Shown here piece by piece: positions 16,726 to 25,342 of a stretch of DNA of 64,000 nucleotides (positions are counted from its first letter, which is position 1; each line of letters starts with the position of its first letter). The position numbers and the translations under genes were made by a program. This DNA is from Brevibacillus laterosporus LMG 15441 (GTDB taxonomy: Bacteria; Bacillota; Bacilli; Brevibacillales; Brevibacillaceae). Location: assembly GCF_000219535.2 (NCBI RefSeq), contig NZ_CP007806.1, positions 1,114,501 to 1,178,500 on the forward strand. The letters run 5' to 3'. The notes beneath the pieces are model-generated. The model saw only the letters and a program-made list of their open reading frames with translations, was not told the DNA's origin and did not search any database.

Positions 16726-17888
16726 ACTTTGCAACCAAAATCCTTCATGGTGCGTGTGGAATGGATCGTATAACGGGAGCTTCAAGCATCCCAATCTACC
16801 AAGCCTCTACTTTTCATCAACAAGATATTGATAAGCCTGGTACCTACGATTATGCAAGATCAGGGAACCCTACGCGGCAGGCGTTAGAAGAGACGATTGC
16901 CGCGTTAGAGGGAGGAGAACGGGGTTTTGCTTTTTCATCTGGAATGGCTGCCATTTCCAGCGTATTTCTTTTATTTTCAAGTGGCGATCACTTGGTAGTG
17001 GCCGAGGATGTCTATGGCGGGACGTTTCGCTTTTTAACAACCGTGCTTGAACGGATGCAAATTGAAGTGACCTTCGTGGATACAACTCAACTGTCTTTAG
17101 TGAAGGCAGCGATTCAACCAAATACGAGGGCCATATTTTTAGAAACACCCTCCAATCCGACATTAAAGGTGACTGATTTGCGTGGGGTGATTGCAATTGC
17201 TAAACGACACGGGCTTTTGACGATCGTGGACAATACTTTCTTGACTCCCTACTACCAGCGACCGCTGGAGTTAGGAGCTGATATTGTGTTGCATAGTGCG
17301 ACCAAGTTTATCGGTGGTCACAGTGATGTGGTTGCAGGTCTGGCAGTGACAAAAACAAAGGAGCTAGGACAAAAATTATATGCGATTCAAAATGGATTTG
17401 GCGCCATTCTTGGCGTGCAGGATAGCTGGCTAGTGATGCGGGGCTTAAAAACCTTAAAGGCACGTTTGGATATTTCAACCCGAAATGCTGCCATTGTAGC
17501 AGACCATTTAGCAGAGCATCCTTTGGTCAAGCATGTCTATTATACGGGTTTGCCGACTCATGCTGGCCACAAAATTCAGGAGAACCAAGCAAATGGACAT
17601 GGGGCTGTGCTTTCGTTTGACCTGGGAAGTCGAGCGCGGGTGAAGGCTTTATTTGAAAATGTACAATATGCTCTCGTAGGAGTTAGCCTTGGCGGGGTGG
17701 AGAGTATTTTATCCTATCCAGCGCAGATGTCACATGCGGCGATGCCGAAAGTGGAGCGAGAAAAGCGTGGCATTACAGATGGATTAGTAAGGCTATCGCT
17801 TGGTGTAGAGGATGTAACGGACGTATTGGCAGACCTAGAGCGTGGCTTGAAGGCAGGGGAGAGCATAGAGGAGCAGGTGAATGTGTAG
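16722..17888 (+). CDS. metC: cystathionine beta-lyase MetC
   Basis: 388 residues from the ATG at 16722, which overlaps the metI stop by four bases and has GAGGAG upstream; the reading frame extends further 5' without a site. PLP Lys in LHSATKFIGGHSD; other family blocks are SSGMAAIS and VDNTFLTPYYQRPLELGAD. It splits cystathionine into homocysteine, pyruvate and ammonia. It is a paralogue of the upstream metI; the lyase role is taken from the conserved metI-metC order, since the two activities are hard to separate by sequence. Confidence 0.88.
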   Translation: MNFATKILHGACGMDRITGASSIPIYQASTFHQQDIDKPGTYDYARSGNPTRQALEETIAALEGGERGFAFSSGMAAISSVFLLFSSGDHLVVAEDVYGGTFRFLTTVLERMQIEVTFVDTTQLSLVKAAIQPNTRAIFLETPSNPTLKVTDLRGVIAIAKRHGLLTIVDNTFLTPYYQRPLELGADIVLHSATKFIGGHSDVVAGLAVTKTKELGQKLYAIQNGFGAILGVQDSWLVMRGLKTLKARLDISTRNAAIVADHLAEHPLVKHVYYTGLPTHAGHKIQENQANGHGAVLSFDLGSRARVKALFENVQYALVGVSLGGVESILSYPAQMSHAAMPKVEREKRGITDGLVRLSLGVEDVTDVLADLERGLKAGESIEEQVNV

Positions 17889-17988
17889 GGATGAGTAAAC
17901 GTAGTAAAAAGTTCGGATTTATCGGAGTAAATAACCATTCTGTTTACTAAAAATAGGGTAAATCATGTATGAAAAAAGCAATGAAAGC

Positions 17989-18045
17989 AAAAAGAAATCC
18001 AGCCTCTCTCTGACCTCCTATCAGATGTAGCTGGATTTCTTTTTG
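17989..18045. terminator. bidirectional terminator between metC and the DUF3906 gene
   Basis: AAAAAGAAATCCAGC pairs with GCTGGATTTCTTTTT around a 26-base loop. A and T runs on the two sides suit the convergent genes on both strands. Confidence 0.85.
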
Positions 18046-18047
18046 TG

Positions 18048-18254
18048 TTAGGAAATAGCAAACACGTATCCTTTCCCTTTTTCTATATACTTTTTTTCAA
18101 GTAAGGTACTAGTTTTGATAGTGGGAGTTGGGTGGAATTGGCGCTTGGTAAGAGCATGAGCGGTGTGAAAGGCTGCTTCCTCCGTTTCCGCAATAACGGC
18201 AGCTACTAGATTTTTTTCCTCAGTTGTTACAATCTCGACATGATATAGATACAT
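18048..18254 (-). CDS. small DUF3906-like protein
   Basis: 68 residues, soluble, starting MYLYHVEIVTTEEKNLVAAV. It resembles the DUF3906 family of Bacilli, of unknown function. AGAGGGG lies six bases before the ATG. It lies downstream of the sulfite reductase on the same strand (90 bp gap) and ends at the bidirectional terminator, so it may be cotranscribed. Confidence 0.7.
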   Translation of the reverse strand: MYLYHVEIVTTEEKNLVAAVIAETEEAAFHTAHALTKRQFHPTPTIKTSTLLEKKYIEKGKGYVFAIS

Positions 18255-18344
18255 GATATTCCCCTCTTTTCATACTTGCTGAGCTCAAATGAGGGTTCTA
18301 ACAATACCCGCATTAGATGACTCTAGCTAATCAACCAGTATTCT

Positions 18345-19970
18345 CTACACATTCACACTAGCAATAATTTGTGTAAAATGCTCCTGAATGTTAGCGACTC
18401 CGAACCTACGAGCGAACTGGTGAAACTTTTCTCCCGATTCACGGTTGGTTTTAAACAATTCCACTAGCTGAGCGATAACAGGAGCTACTCGATCAGCGAC
18501 AACGCGTCCTTTTAAACGGCTGTTAAATTGGGCATCTGGACCAAGACTGCCTCCGACGAAAAAATCATAGGCGTCCACTGTGCCTTCTGCCGTTTTAACC
18601 AAAGAGCCCTGTAGTCCAATATCGGCTATCTGTTGCTGACCACACGAATTGGGGCATCCGATCATGTGAATTCTTATGGGGGTATCGATTTCCACATGTT
18701 CATCTAGCCAGTGAGCGATAGAAGCCATTCGCGCTTTTGTCTCAACGATTGCCAGATTGCAAAATTCATTGCCCGTACAGGAAACAGCGTGCCCAATAAA
18801 TGTTCGTGGCGTCGGGGAATAACGAGTGAGTAAGGCTTCTGCAAGCAAGGAATCCAGATGTTCATCGGGAATGTTTGACAGGATGATATTTTGGGAATTG
18901 GTAGTCCGTATCGAGCCGTTTCCATAACGATCGGCTAAATCGGCCAGCTCAGCTAAATCCTCAGCAGTGAGTCGTCCTACAGGCAATAATAGTCCCACAT
19001 AATGTAAACCGGGCTGTTTTTGTTTATGGACACCAGTAAAGTAGCCTGCATTCCAGCCAACTGTCCGATCGTCTCCACGCTCTTCTAATGGCCCAGTCAA
19101 TTCGAGTAATTTCTCAGTAAATTTTTCAGGACCCCAATCTGCCATTAAAAATTTAAGACGAGCCTGATGTCTCTTTTCGCGATAACCATAATCTCGAAAA
19201 ATACGGGTCACAGCATCTGCCACCTTTACAACCTCTGTGGGCAAAACAAAGATAGGGAGCTGCTTTGCTAGATAAGGCTTAGCTGACAAACCGCCGCCTA
19301 CCCAGACATGAAAGCCAATCTGTTCCTGACCCTGTATGATTTTAGAGGCTGGCGTAAAGGCGAGATCATTTATCTCTGCATGGCCGGTATTATAGATATT
19401 TGCTGAAATGGATAATTTATATTTGCGTGGGAGGTTTGAGAATTCAGGATTTAATAAAAAATGCTCTTCCAGTTGTTGTACTAGGGGTTCGGTATCCATG
19501 AGTTCGTGAGGGTCAATACCTGAGAGTGGATTTCCGACAATTGTACGCGGAACATCTCCACAAGCCTCATAAGAGAATAATCCTACATGCTCTAGGCGAT
19601 CAAATATATCAGGGAGATCAGGTGTTGTCAGCCAATGAAACTGCACCGCCTGTCGGGTTGTGATATCTACTAGATTTCGCCCGTATTCCCGACTGATATC
19701 TGCGAGGGCTCTTGCTTGATCTGCTCGTAAAATCCCTCCTGGAATTCGGACTCTCATCATAAAAAAACCATTGCCTTTAGGTTTTTGCTCATAGATTCCT
19801 GCCCATTTAAAAAAGGCGAGATCGTCAGCGGAGAACGCATGGTAGCCCTTTGAACCTAGTTGTCGAATCTTCTCGATAATATCCAAGCCGTCTCGTTCTA
19901 ATTTGGTTAGTTCAAACGCATTTAATTTGCTCTTATCTGCTTCCCAAGGGCGAGATTGTTGATTGCTCAT
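18345..19970 (-). CDS. siroheme sulfite/nitrite reductase, ferredoxin type
   Basis: 541 residues with two half-repeats of the nitrite/sulfite reductase fold. The 4Fe-4S/siroheme cysteines are visible in VSCTGNEFCN and GCPNSCGQQQ. It reduces sulfite to sulfide or nitrite to ammonia with six electrons. The adjoining cysH and sat genes argue for sulfite. Start ATG 19970 has GGGAGG ten bases upstream; a TTG at 19976 is too close to that site. No flavoprotein partner (CysJ) is nearby, so ferredoxin is the likely donor. Divergent from cysH with a 297-bp gap. Confidence 0.85.
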   Translation of the reverse strand: MSNQQSRPWEADKSKLNAFELTKLERDGLDIIEKIRQLGSKGYHAFSADDLAFFKWAGIYEQKPKGNGFFMMRVRIPGGILRADQARALADISREYGRNLVDITTRQAVQFHWLTTPDLPDIFDRLEHVGLFSYEACGDVPRTIVGNPLSGIDPHELMDTEPLVQQLEEHFLLNPEFSNLPRKYKLSISANIYNTGHAEINDLAFTPASKIIQGQEQIGFHVWVGGGLSAKPYLAKQLPIFVLPTEVVKVADAVTRIFRDYGYREKRHQARLKFLMADWGPEKFTEKLLELTGPLEERGDDRTVGWNAGYFTGVHKQKQPGLHYVGLLLPVGRLTAEDLAELADLADRYGNGSIRTTNSQNIILSNIPDEHLDSLLAEALLTRYSPTPRTFIGHAVSCTGNEFCNLAIVETKARMASIAHWLDEHVEIDTPIRIHMIGCPNSCGQQQIADIGLQGSLVKTAEGTVDAYDFFVGGSLGPDAQFNSRLKGRVVADRVAPVIAQLVELFKTNRESGEKFHQFARRFGVANIQEHFTQIIASVNV

Positions 19971-20076
19971 TTTCAATGATCCTCCCTTAATTCATATTGA
20001 TTTTGTCGGAATACTTTGAACTGAGTATAACCGCTGGAAACAACGAGGTCAACGATAAAAAACGAAATAGTTTGAA

Positions 20077-20105
20077 TTGACACAACAAAAATAAATGACT
20101 ATCAT
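20077..20105 (+). promoter_or_regulatory. sigma-A promoter of cysH-sat
   Basis: Perfect TTGACA at 20077-20082, 17-base spacer, TATCAT at 20100-20105. The start would be near 20112, leaving a 5' untranslated leader of about 155 bases before cysH. Confidence 0.72.
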
Positions 20106-20111
20106 GTAGGG

Positions 20112-20267
20112 CAAAAGCTTCTAAATCCTACTTTTCAACTTGGTTTTAAGACTCAGGAGCTTATCGATTCTCTGGTAAGTGTCTGAGCAATCTGAGTAGG
20201 CAAGCATCCCCAGGGGAACGTGCTACATAAGATGAGTAGGTGATAGCTGAGGAGGAGAGATAGAGCA
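20112..20267 (+). promoter_or_regulatory. structured 5' leader of cysH, unassigned
   Basis: A nested hairpin is visible: CTCAG with CTGAG enclosing CTTATC with GGTAAG (20152-20186). Downstream is a second hairpin with CCCC and GGGG around 20208-20216. CCTACT at 20128 can pair with either of two copies of AGTAGG (20195-20200 and 20235-20240). The conserved SAM-I core is absent and no U-run terminator is seen. The ribosome binding site GGAGGAG at 20250-20256 could be sequestered by TCTCT-rich sequence upstream. Confidence 0.45.
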
Positions 20268-20960
20268 ATGAACAAATTGACCTTACCCGAGATTGGATCG
20301 TTGGCCAATCGGTTCGAGGATGCAAAAGCAGAGGAATTATTGACTTGGGCAACGCAAAACTATGGTGCTGGCATTGTACTTGCATCTAGCTTCGGGGCCG
20401 AGGATGTGGTGCTAATTGATATGCTGCAAAAAATTGCGCCAAAAACGCCTGTGTTTTATCTGGATACAAATAAACATTTTAGAGAGACATATGAAACGCG
20501 TGATCGACTTGAGAAGCATTATGCCACCTCTTTTATTAGGGTGTCACCGTTACTGACCCTAGAAGAACAGCGTATCCAGTATGGAGATGAGCTGTGGAAA
20601 AGCAATCCTACAGCCTGTTGTAACATTCGCAAGGTAGAGCCGCTAACACGTATTTTGAGCAACTATGAGGCTTGGATTACAGGGATTCGCCGCGATCAGG
20701 CTCCAACGCGTGCCAACAGCAAAAAGATAGAGTGGGACGAAAAATTTGGTCTGCTAAAATGCAATCCGCTAGCAGCATGGACGAGTGAGGATGTATGGAC
20801 GTATATCCGCAAGTATGATGTTATTTACAATCCGCTACACGATCAAAATTATCCGAGCATCGGTTGTTCAGTCTGTACCCGCGTGGTGCTCCCCGGGGAA
20901 GATCCCCGTGCCGGACGTTGGTCAGGTTTTGAAAAAACAGAGTGTGGTTTACACAAATAA
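20268..20960 (+). CDS. cysH: APS/PAPS reductase CysH, iron-sulfur type
   Basis: 230 residues. Reduces adenylyl sulfate to sulfite with thioredoxin. The PP-loop-like ATP pyrophosphatase fold has SSFGAEDVVLIDML near residue 40. Four 4Fe-4S cysteines are present as CC (TACCNIRK) and CxxC (GCSVCTRV), and the catalytic Cys is in the C-terminal ECGLHK. The four-cysteine set marks the APS-using subtype, consistent with no APS kinase gene nearby. GGAGGAG precedes the ATG. Followed by sat. Confidence 0.94.
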   Translation: MNKLTLPEIGSLANRFEDAKAEELLTWATQNYGAGIVLASSFGAEDVVLIDMLQKIAPKTPVFYLDTNKHFRETYETRDRLEKHYATSFIRVSPLLTLEEQRIQYGDELWKSNPTACCNIRKVEPLTRILSNYEAWITGIRRDQAPTRANSKKIEWDEKFGLLKCNPLAAWTSEDVWTYIRKYDVIYNPLHDQNYPSIGCSVCTRVVLPGEDPRAGRWSGFEKTECGLHK

Positions 20961-21014
20961 ATTCCCTGCATAAAGACGACAGTGAGGAATGTTTAGAAAG
21001 GAATGAGAATAATC

Positions 21015-22187
21015 GTGGCAGAACACTATCTAGCTCATGGTGGGACTCTGGTAAATCGTTTGTTATCTCCTATATTCGTAGAAGAGAATAACCAACGCTT
21101 ACTTCCCTATCGTTTCGTTACTGTGGATGAATGGACTTTGTCTGATATTGATTGTATAGGGATTGGGGCCTTTTCTCCGCTAAAGGGTTTTCTAACAGAA
21201 GAAGAGTATGATTCAGTGGTAGAGCACATGCGCTTACCTGATGGAACGGTTTGGTCGGTACCGATCACATTGGCAGTACCTGAAGAGTTTAGCGATTTAG
21301 CTGTTGGTGAGAAGCTGGTGTTACGCGGACAGGATGGTAAGAATTATGCTGTCCTGACGGTTCGGGATGTCTACCTGCCGGACAAAAAGAGAGAAGCTCT
21401 TCAAGTATATAAAACGACTGATCTAGCTCACCCTGGAGTAGCTAAGCTATATCAACGCCCTGCTTTTTACGTAGGTGGGAGTATACAGGTAATTCAACGT
21501 CCACAACCAGAGCTGTTTGCCAATTATTATTATACCCCAAGTGAAACGAGAGATTTTTTTAGAAGGCTTGGTTGGAAAAGTATCGTAGGCTTTCAAACAA
21601 GAAATCCAGTACATCGTGCACATGAATATATTCAGAAGGCGGCTTTAGAAATTGTGGATGGGTTATTTTTAAATCCGCTGGTAGGTCAAACAAAATCGGA
21701 TGATATACCTGCCTCTGTAAGAATGAAGAGCTATTTTGTTTTACTCGAAACCTACTATCCGAAAAATCGTGTTTTTTTGGGAGCCTTTCCAGCGGCAATG
21801 CGTTATGCCGGGCCAAGGGAAGCTGTCTTTCATGCCCTAGTTAGAAAGAATTATGGATGCACGCATTTTATCGTGGGACGAGATCATGCAGGTGTTGGCG
21901 ACTATTATGGCACATATGATGCACAACATATTTTTTCAGAATTTACCCCAGAGGAGCTGGGAATAACGCTCTTGTTTTTTGAGCATAGCTTTTTCTGCCA
22001 AGCATGCCAAGGAATGGCTACGACGAAAACATGCCCGCATGACAAAGCCCATCACGTTGCATTATCAGGGACTAAAGTACGGGAATTACTCCGAAATGGC
22101 ATTACTCCTCCACCAGAATTTTCACGTCCAGAAGTAGCGCAGGTGTTAATACAAGGTCTTCGCAAACGAGAAAAAATGCAAGGATAA
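21015..22187 (+). CDS. sat: sulfate adenylyltransferase
   Basis: 390 residues from the GTG at 21015 ([16 protein letters not shown]). An ATG at 21003 sits directly on the AGAAAGGA ribosome binding site, so the GTG is preferred, though the spacing is then long. Nucleotide-binding motifs: [11 protein letters not shown] and [17 protein letters not shown]. The cysteine-rich segment [19 protein letters not shown] is typical of homo-oligomeric bacterial Sat. It activates sulfate to APS for CysH. The operon ends at the strong hairpin at 22261. Confidence 0.95.
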   Translation: MAEHYLAHGGTLVNRLLSPIFVEENNQRLLPYRFVTVDEWTLSDIDCIGIGAFSPLKGFLTEEEYDSVVEHMRLPDGTVWSVPITLAVPEEFSDLAVGEKLVLRGQDGKNYAVLTVRDVYLPDKKREALQVYKTTDLAHPGVAKLYQRPAFYVGGSIQVIQRPQPELFANYYYTPSETRDFFRRLGWKSIVGFQTRNPVHRAHEYIQKAALEIVDGLFLNPLVGQTKSDDIPASVRMKSYFVLLETYYPKNRVFLGAFPAAMRYAGPREAVFHALVRKNYGCTHFIVGRDHAGVGDYYGTYDAQHIFSEFTPEELGITLLFFEHSFFCQACQGMATTKTCPHDKAHHVALSGTKVRELLRNGITPPPEFSRPEVAQVLIQGLRKREKMQG

Positions 22188-22260
22188 ACTGTGAACACAC
22201 AGAAGTAGAGGAATACGAATTGAGAGGGAAAAGTGGATAAATACAGTGAAAAATAGACAT

Positions 22261-22295
22261 ACGCAGAGAAATGATAGCTTCTCTGCGTTTTTTTT
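22261..22295 (+). terminator. terminator after sat
   Basis: ACGCAGAGAA (22261-22270) pairs with TTCTCTGCGT (22279-22288), loop of eight, followed by eight T. Confidence 0.95.
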
Positions 22296-22299
22296 ATGC

Positions 22300-22600
22300 A
22301 TTTGGATACATAGGGCGTATGGGGAATAAAACAGCAGATAACTAGGTCGACTATGAATGAGTAGGTATTGAGAAAATAACGAACGTTATGTATTTGTATC
22401 GTTTTGAATGTTAGTGATTTGTTTAGTTCTGCTTTTAAGGAATATTCGTGTGGGACAAATGCTCCAAAGAAAATTCTTTAAAAAAAAACAGGTATGTAAA
22501 CAAAAAATCTTGTATGCGCTTTCAGTTATGATCCATAAGAGCCTGACCAATTCTAGTGAGCAATCGTTCGGGAAAAAGTTTAATAAAAAGAATTTGATTT
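22300..22600. other. AT-rich gap without a supported gene
   Basis: Between the sat terminator and the ilv promoter there is no convincing gene. The sequence is AT-rich and contains an A9 run near 22482. One open frame on the plus strand has no ribosome binding site and runs through the ilv promoter. A partial CodY-like half site (GAAAATT) occurs near 22474. Confidence 0.6.
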
Positions 22601-22602
22601 CA

Positions 22603-22631
22603 TTGACACATATTTTGGGGCTGGCTATAAT
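22603..22631 (+). promoter_or_regulatory. consensus sigma-A promoter of the ilv-leu operon
   Basis: TTGACA at 22603-22608, exactly 17 bases, TATAAT at 22626-22631: a perfect consensus. Transcription should start near 22638, giving a leader of about 400 bases. Confidence 0.92.
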
Positions 22632-22644
22632 CAGTCATAACAAT

Positions 22645-22659
22645 TATTTTCAGACAATT
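22645..22659 (+). promoter_or_regulatory. probable CodY box
   Basis: TATTTTCAGACAATT matches the CodY consensus AATTTTCWGAAAATT at 13 of 15 positions. It lies about 7 bases after the predicted start point, where a bound CodY would block initiation. CodY represses ilv-leu operons in Bacilli when branched-chain amino acids and GTP are high. Confidence 0.7.
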
Positions 22660-22689
22660 CACATGACACTTTAAACTGAATTATTTCGA

Positions 22690-22992
22690 TTTGAGAGAAT
22701 ATTTCGATGGCTTTGATGAGGACATGATTGGTTACTCATTCTTTCACAGAGAGTCCGGGATGCTGAGAACCGGATAGGAACGTAATGAATTGCTCGCCTC
22801 TGAGCTGTTAGCTGAACGATTTAGGTCTAGTAGGTGTAACCGCTTAGCGCCCGTTATCGCGCTGACAGTCAGAGTTATCACTGACCTGTCCAAGGCTGAT
22901 CTTCCGCGAGGAATCAGCAAATTTGGGTGGTACCGCGAATCCCTTCGCCCCAATCAGACATCTTTCGTATGTCGGGGTGATGGGATTTTTTT
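22690..22992 (+). promoter_or_regulatory. T-box riboswitch, leucine
   Basis: T-box core GGGTGGTACCGCG at 22925-22937. By alignment with the Thr and Phe leaders of this window the specifier is CTC (Leu) at 22793-22795. It senses uncharged tRNA-Leu and relieves termination before ilvB. Confidence 0.93.
22937..22992 (+). terminator. T-box(Leu) regulated terminator
   Basis: Long hairpin with CCC/GGG, GCCCC/GGGGT and GACAT/ATGTC segments, ending GGGATTTTTTT. It overlaps the antiterminator sequence of the T-box. Confidence 0.88.
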
Positions 22993-23040
22993 ATGCAAAA
23001 AAAGACTTTTACTTGCTAAAAGGGATAGGGAGGAGAGAAG

Positions 23041-24765
23041 ATGATCGAGACCGCAGAACAGACGCGGATGTTACCTGAAATGAGATTTGGAGAAGAACTG
23101 ACAGGGGCAGAAACCCTGTTGCGTTGCCTATTGCTAGAAGGTGTTGAGCATATTTTTGGTTATCCTGGAGGAGCCGTTCTGCCAATTTACGACTCACTCT
23201 ATGGCAGCCGTTTAAAGCATATTTTGGCAAGGCACGAGCAAGGGGCTATTCACGCAGCCGATGGATACGCAAGAGCAAGTGGAAAAGCGGGGGTAGTAAT
23301 GGCTACATCAGGGCCAGGGGCTACCAATTTAGTCACAGGCATTGCCACAGCACAAATGGACTCCGTACCGCTCGTCTGCATTACCGGAAACGTTGCCCAA
23401 AACATGATTGGAACAGACGCTTTTCAGGAAGCAAACATTACAGGGATTACCATGCCGATTACCAAGCATAACTATTTTATTCGTGATATCCGCGATATTC
23501 CACGCATCATAAAAGAGGCTTTTTATATCGCAACGACAGGTCGTCCAGGTCCGGTGCTGATTGATATTCCCAAGGATGTTTGCAATAGCGTAGCACCGTT
23601 TCACCCGCTTGAAAGTGTTAGCGTTCGCGGCTATTCACCTACTTTGATACCCTCAGACGATGAAATGGAGCAATTTAATACAGCGATCAATAAGTCTACA
23701 CGCCCAGTCATTTTAGCTGGAGGGGGTATTTTAGCTGCTAATGCTCATCAGGAATTACTAGCTTTTGCAGAACTGACCCGCATCCCTGTTATCAGTACAT
23801 TTATGGGACTAGGAAATTTTCCTGGAACACATGAATTATCACTTGGTATGCCGGGCATGCACGGGAATTATACGGCTAATCAAGCTTTAATTAATGCAGA
23901 CTGTGTGATTGGTTTAGGAGCACGTTTTGATGATCGCATTACGATGGGGCGCACGAAGGAATTCGCACCAAACGCCACAATTGTCCATGTGGATATCGAT
24001 CCGGCAGAATTAGGCAAAAATGTTAAAACAGCAGTCTGTGTAGCAGGAGACATCAAAAGTACGTTAGAAAAAGCATTATTACTAGCTAAACCGCTCCAAA
24101 CCAGTGCATGGCTGAAACAATTGCATGGATGGCAGAAGGCGCACCCGTACAGCTATAAAAAAGATGGTCAGCTTAAACCGCAGGAAGTAATCGAAATGCT
24201 TTATGAAACAACAAACGGTGAAGCTATTGTGACAACGGATGTTGGGCAGCATCAGATGTGGAGTGCCCAATATTACAAGGTCAAAAATCCGCGCTCATTT
24301 ATTTCATCTGGTGGTCTTGGCACGATGGGCTTTGGTTTTCCAGCAGCGATTGGAGCGCAGATTGCTTATCCTGGTCGTACTGTAATCAGCATCGTAGGAG
24401 ATGGGGGATTCCAGATGACCAATCAGGAGCTAGCGATTTTAGCCCAACACAAGCTTCCTGTCAAAGTGGTTATCATAAATAATCAATGTCTAGGCATGGT
24501 TCGGCAATGGCAAGAGATATTCTACGATCAGCGCTATAGTTCGATTGATTTAACATGTAGCCCTGATTTTGTGAAATTAGCAGAAGCCTATGGTATCAGA
24601 GGAATGCGAGCTACTACCTCAGCAGAAGCTCGGTCTGTCTGGAAGGAAGCATTGGAATTCAATGGGCCTGTGGTAATTGATTTTAGAGTAGCAGCTGGAG
24701 AAAACGTGTACCCAATGGTGGCAGCGGGATGCACGCTAGATCAAATGATGCTGGGGGATGAGTAA
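23041..24765 (+). CDS. ilvB: acetolactate synthase large subunit
   Basis: 574 residues. TPP enzyme with the catalytic Glu in RHEQGAIHAADGYARASG (about residue 62), an FAD-binding middle domain, and the TPP/Mg motif GDGGFQMTNQEL near residue 455. It condenses two pyruvates, or pyruvate and 2-oxobutyrate, in Val/Leu/Ile synthesis. GGGAGGAG precedes the ATG. It overlaps the region of the ilvN ribosome binding site. Confidence 0.96.
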   Translation: MIETAEQTRMLPEMRFGEELTGAETLLRCLLLEGVEHIFGYPGGAVLPIYDSLYGSRLKHILARHEQGAIHAADGYARASGKAGVVMATSGPGATNLVTGIATAQMDSVPLVCITGNVAQNMIGTDAFQEANITGITMPITKHNYFIRDIRDIPRIIKEAFYIATTGRPGPVLIDIPKDVCNSVAPFHPLESVSVRGYSPTLIPSDDEMEQFNTAINKSTRPVILAGGGILAANAHQELLAFAELTRIPVISTFMGLGNFPGTHELSLGMPGMHGNYTANQALINADCVIGLGARFDDRITMGRTKEFAPNATIVHVDIDPAELGKNVKTAVCVAGDIKSTLEKALLLAKPLQTSAWLKQLHGWQKAHPYSYKKDGQLKPQEVIEMLYETTNGEAIVTTDVGQHQMWSAQYYKVKNPRSFISSGGLGTMGFGFPAAIGAQIAYPGRTVISIVGDGGFQMTNQELAILAQHKLPVKVVIINNQCLGMVRQWQEIFYDQRYSSIDLTCSPDFVKLAEAYGIRGMRATTSAEARSVWKEALEFNGPVVIDFRVAAGENVYPMVAAGCTLDQMMLGDE

Positions 24766-24766
24766 C

Positions 24767-25267
24767 ATGCAGCGACATACATTAGCTCTTTTGGTAAACG
24801 ACCATCCCGGTGTTCTGACTCGAGTAGCCATACTGTTTGGCCAACGCAATTTTAATATCGACAGTATTACTGTAGGCTCAACAGAAGAAGCAGGTTTGTC
24901 CCGAATGATTATTACAACAAACGGAGATGAGCACCAGCTTGATCAATTGATGAAACAATTGTGTAAGCTTATTGATGTTATCTCGGTAACCCATCTGAGT
25001 AAGGACCCGATGGTAGCAAGAGAAATTGCGTTAATTCGAGTTCATGCCGAAGCTGGTCAGCGGACGGAGCTCACTGGGATTGTAGAACCGTTTCGAGCCT
25101 CCATTGTCGATATCGGACCTACATCCATTATTATTCAGGCAACTGGTGATAGTGAGAAAATCGATGCTCTGCTAGCTTTGCTATCTCCTTATGGAATCGA
25201 AGAATTAACACGCACAGGAAGCGTAGCAATGGCTCGCGGTCTAAGTCTGGAATTAATGCAAGTTTAA
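24767..25267 (+). CDS. ilvN: acetolactate synthase regulatory subunit
   Basis: 166 residues: an N-terminal ACT domain (LALLVNDHPGVLTRVAILFG, 5-75) and a C-terminal IlvN domain. It gives valine feedback control and raises IlvB activity. The ATG at 24767, one base after the ilvB stop codon, has GGGGGA eight bases upstream; an ATG at 24758 lies on that site and is rejected. Confidence 0.95.
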   Translation: MQRHTLALLVNDHPGVLTRVAILFGQRNFNIDSITVGSTEEAGLSRMIITTNGDEHQLDQLMKQLCKLIDVISVTHLSKDPMVAREIALIRVHAEAGQRTELTGIVEPFRASIVDIGPTSIIIQATGDSEKIDALLALLSPYGIEELTRTGSVAMARGLSLELMQV

Positions 25268-25342
25268 TCAGTTAATTTAATAGAAATTGAATTTTTAAAA
25301 TTTACAAATAAAAACAACCCAAAAACTAGGAGGAATTTACTT

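Noticed and set aside
20112-20267. SAM-I riboswitch before cysH, as in B. subtilis
   Set aside because: The invariant GAGGGA/GGCCC and CCCGGCAACC blocks, clear in the metI leader of this window, are missing here, and there is no terminator.
21003-21015. ATG at 21003 as start of sat
   Set aside because: The Shine-Dalgarno-like AGAAAGGA directly abuts it; the family N-terminus begins after the GTG at 21015. The choice remains uncertain.
22408-22674. Open frame of 88 codons upstream of the ilv-leu promoter
   Set aside because: It has no ribosome binding site, starts in AT-rich sequence, runs straight through the consensus ilv promoter and the CodY box, and its translation shows no recognisable family.
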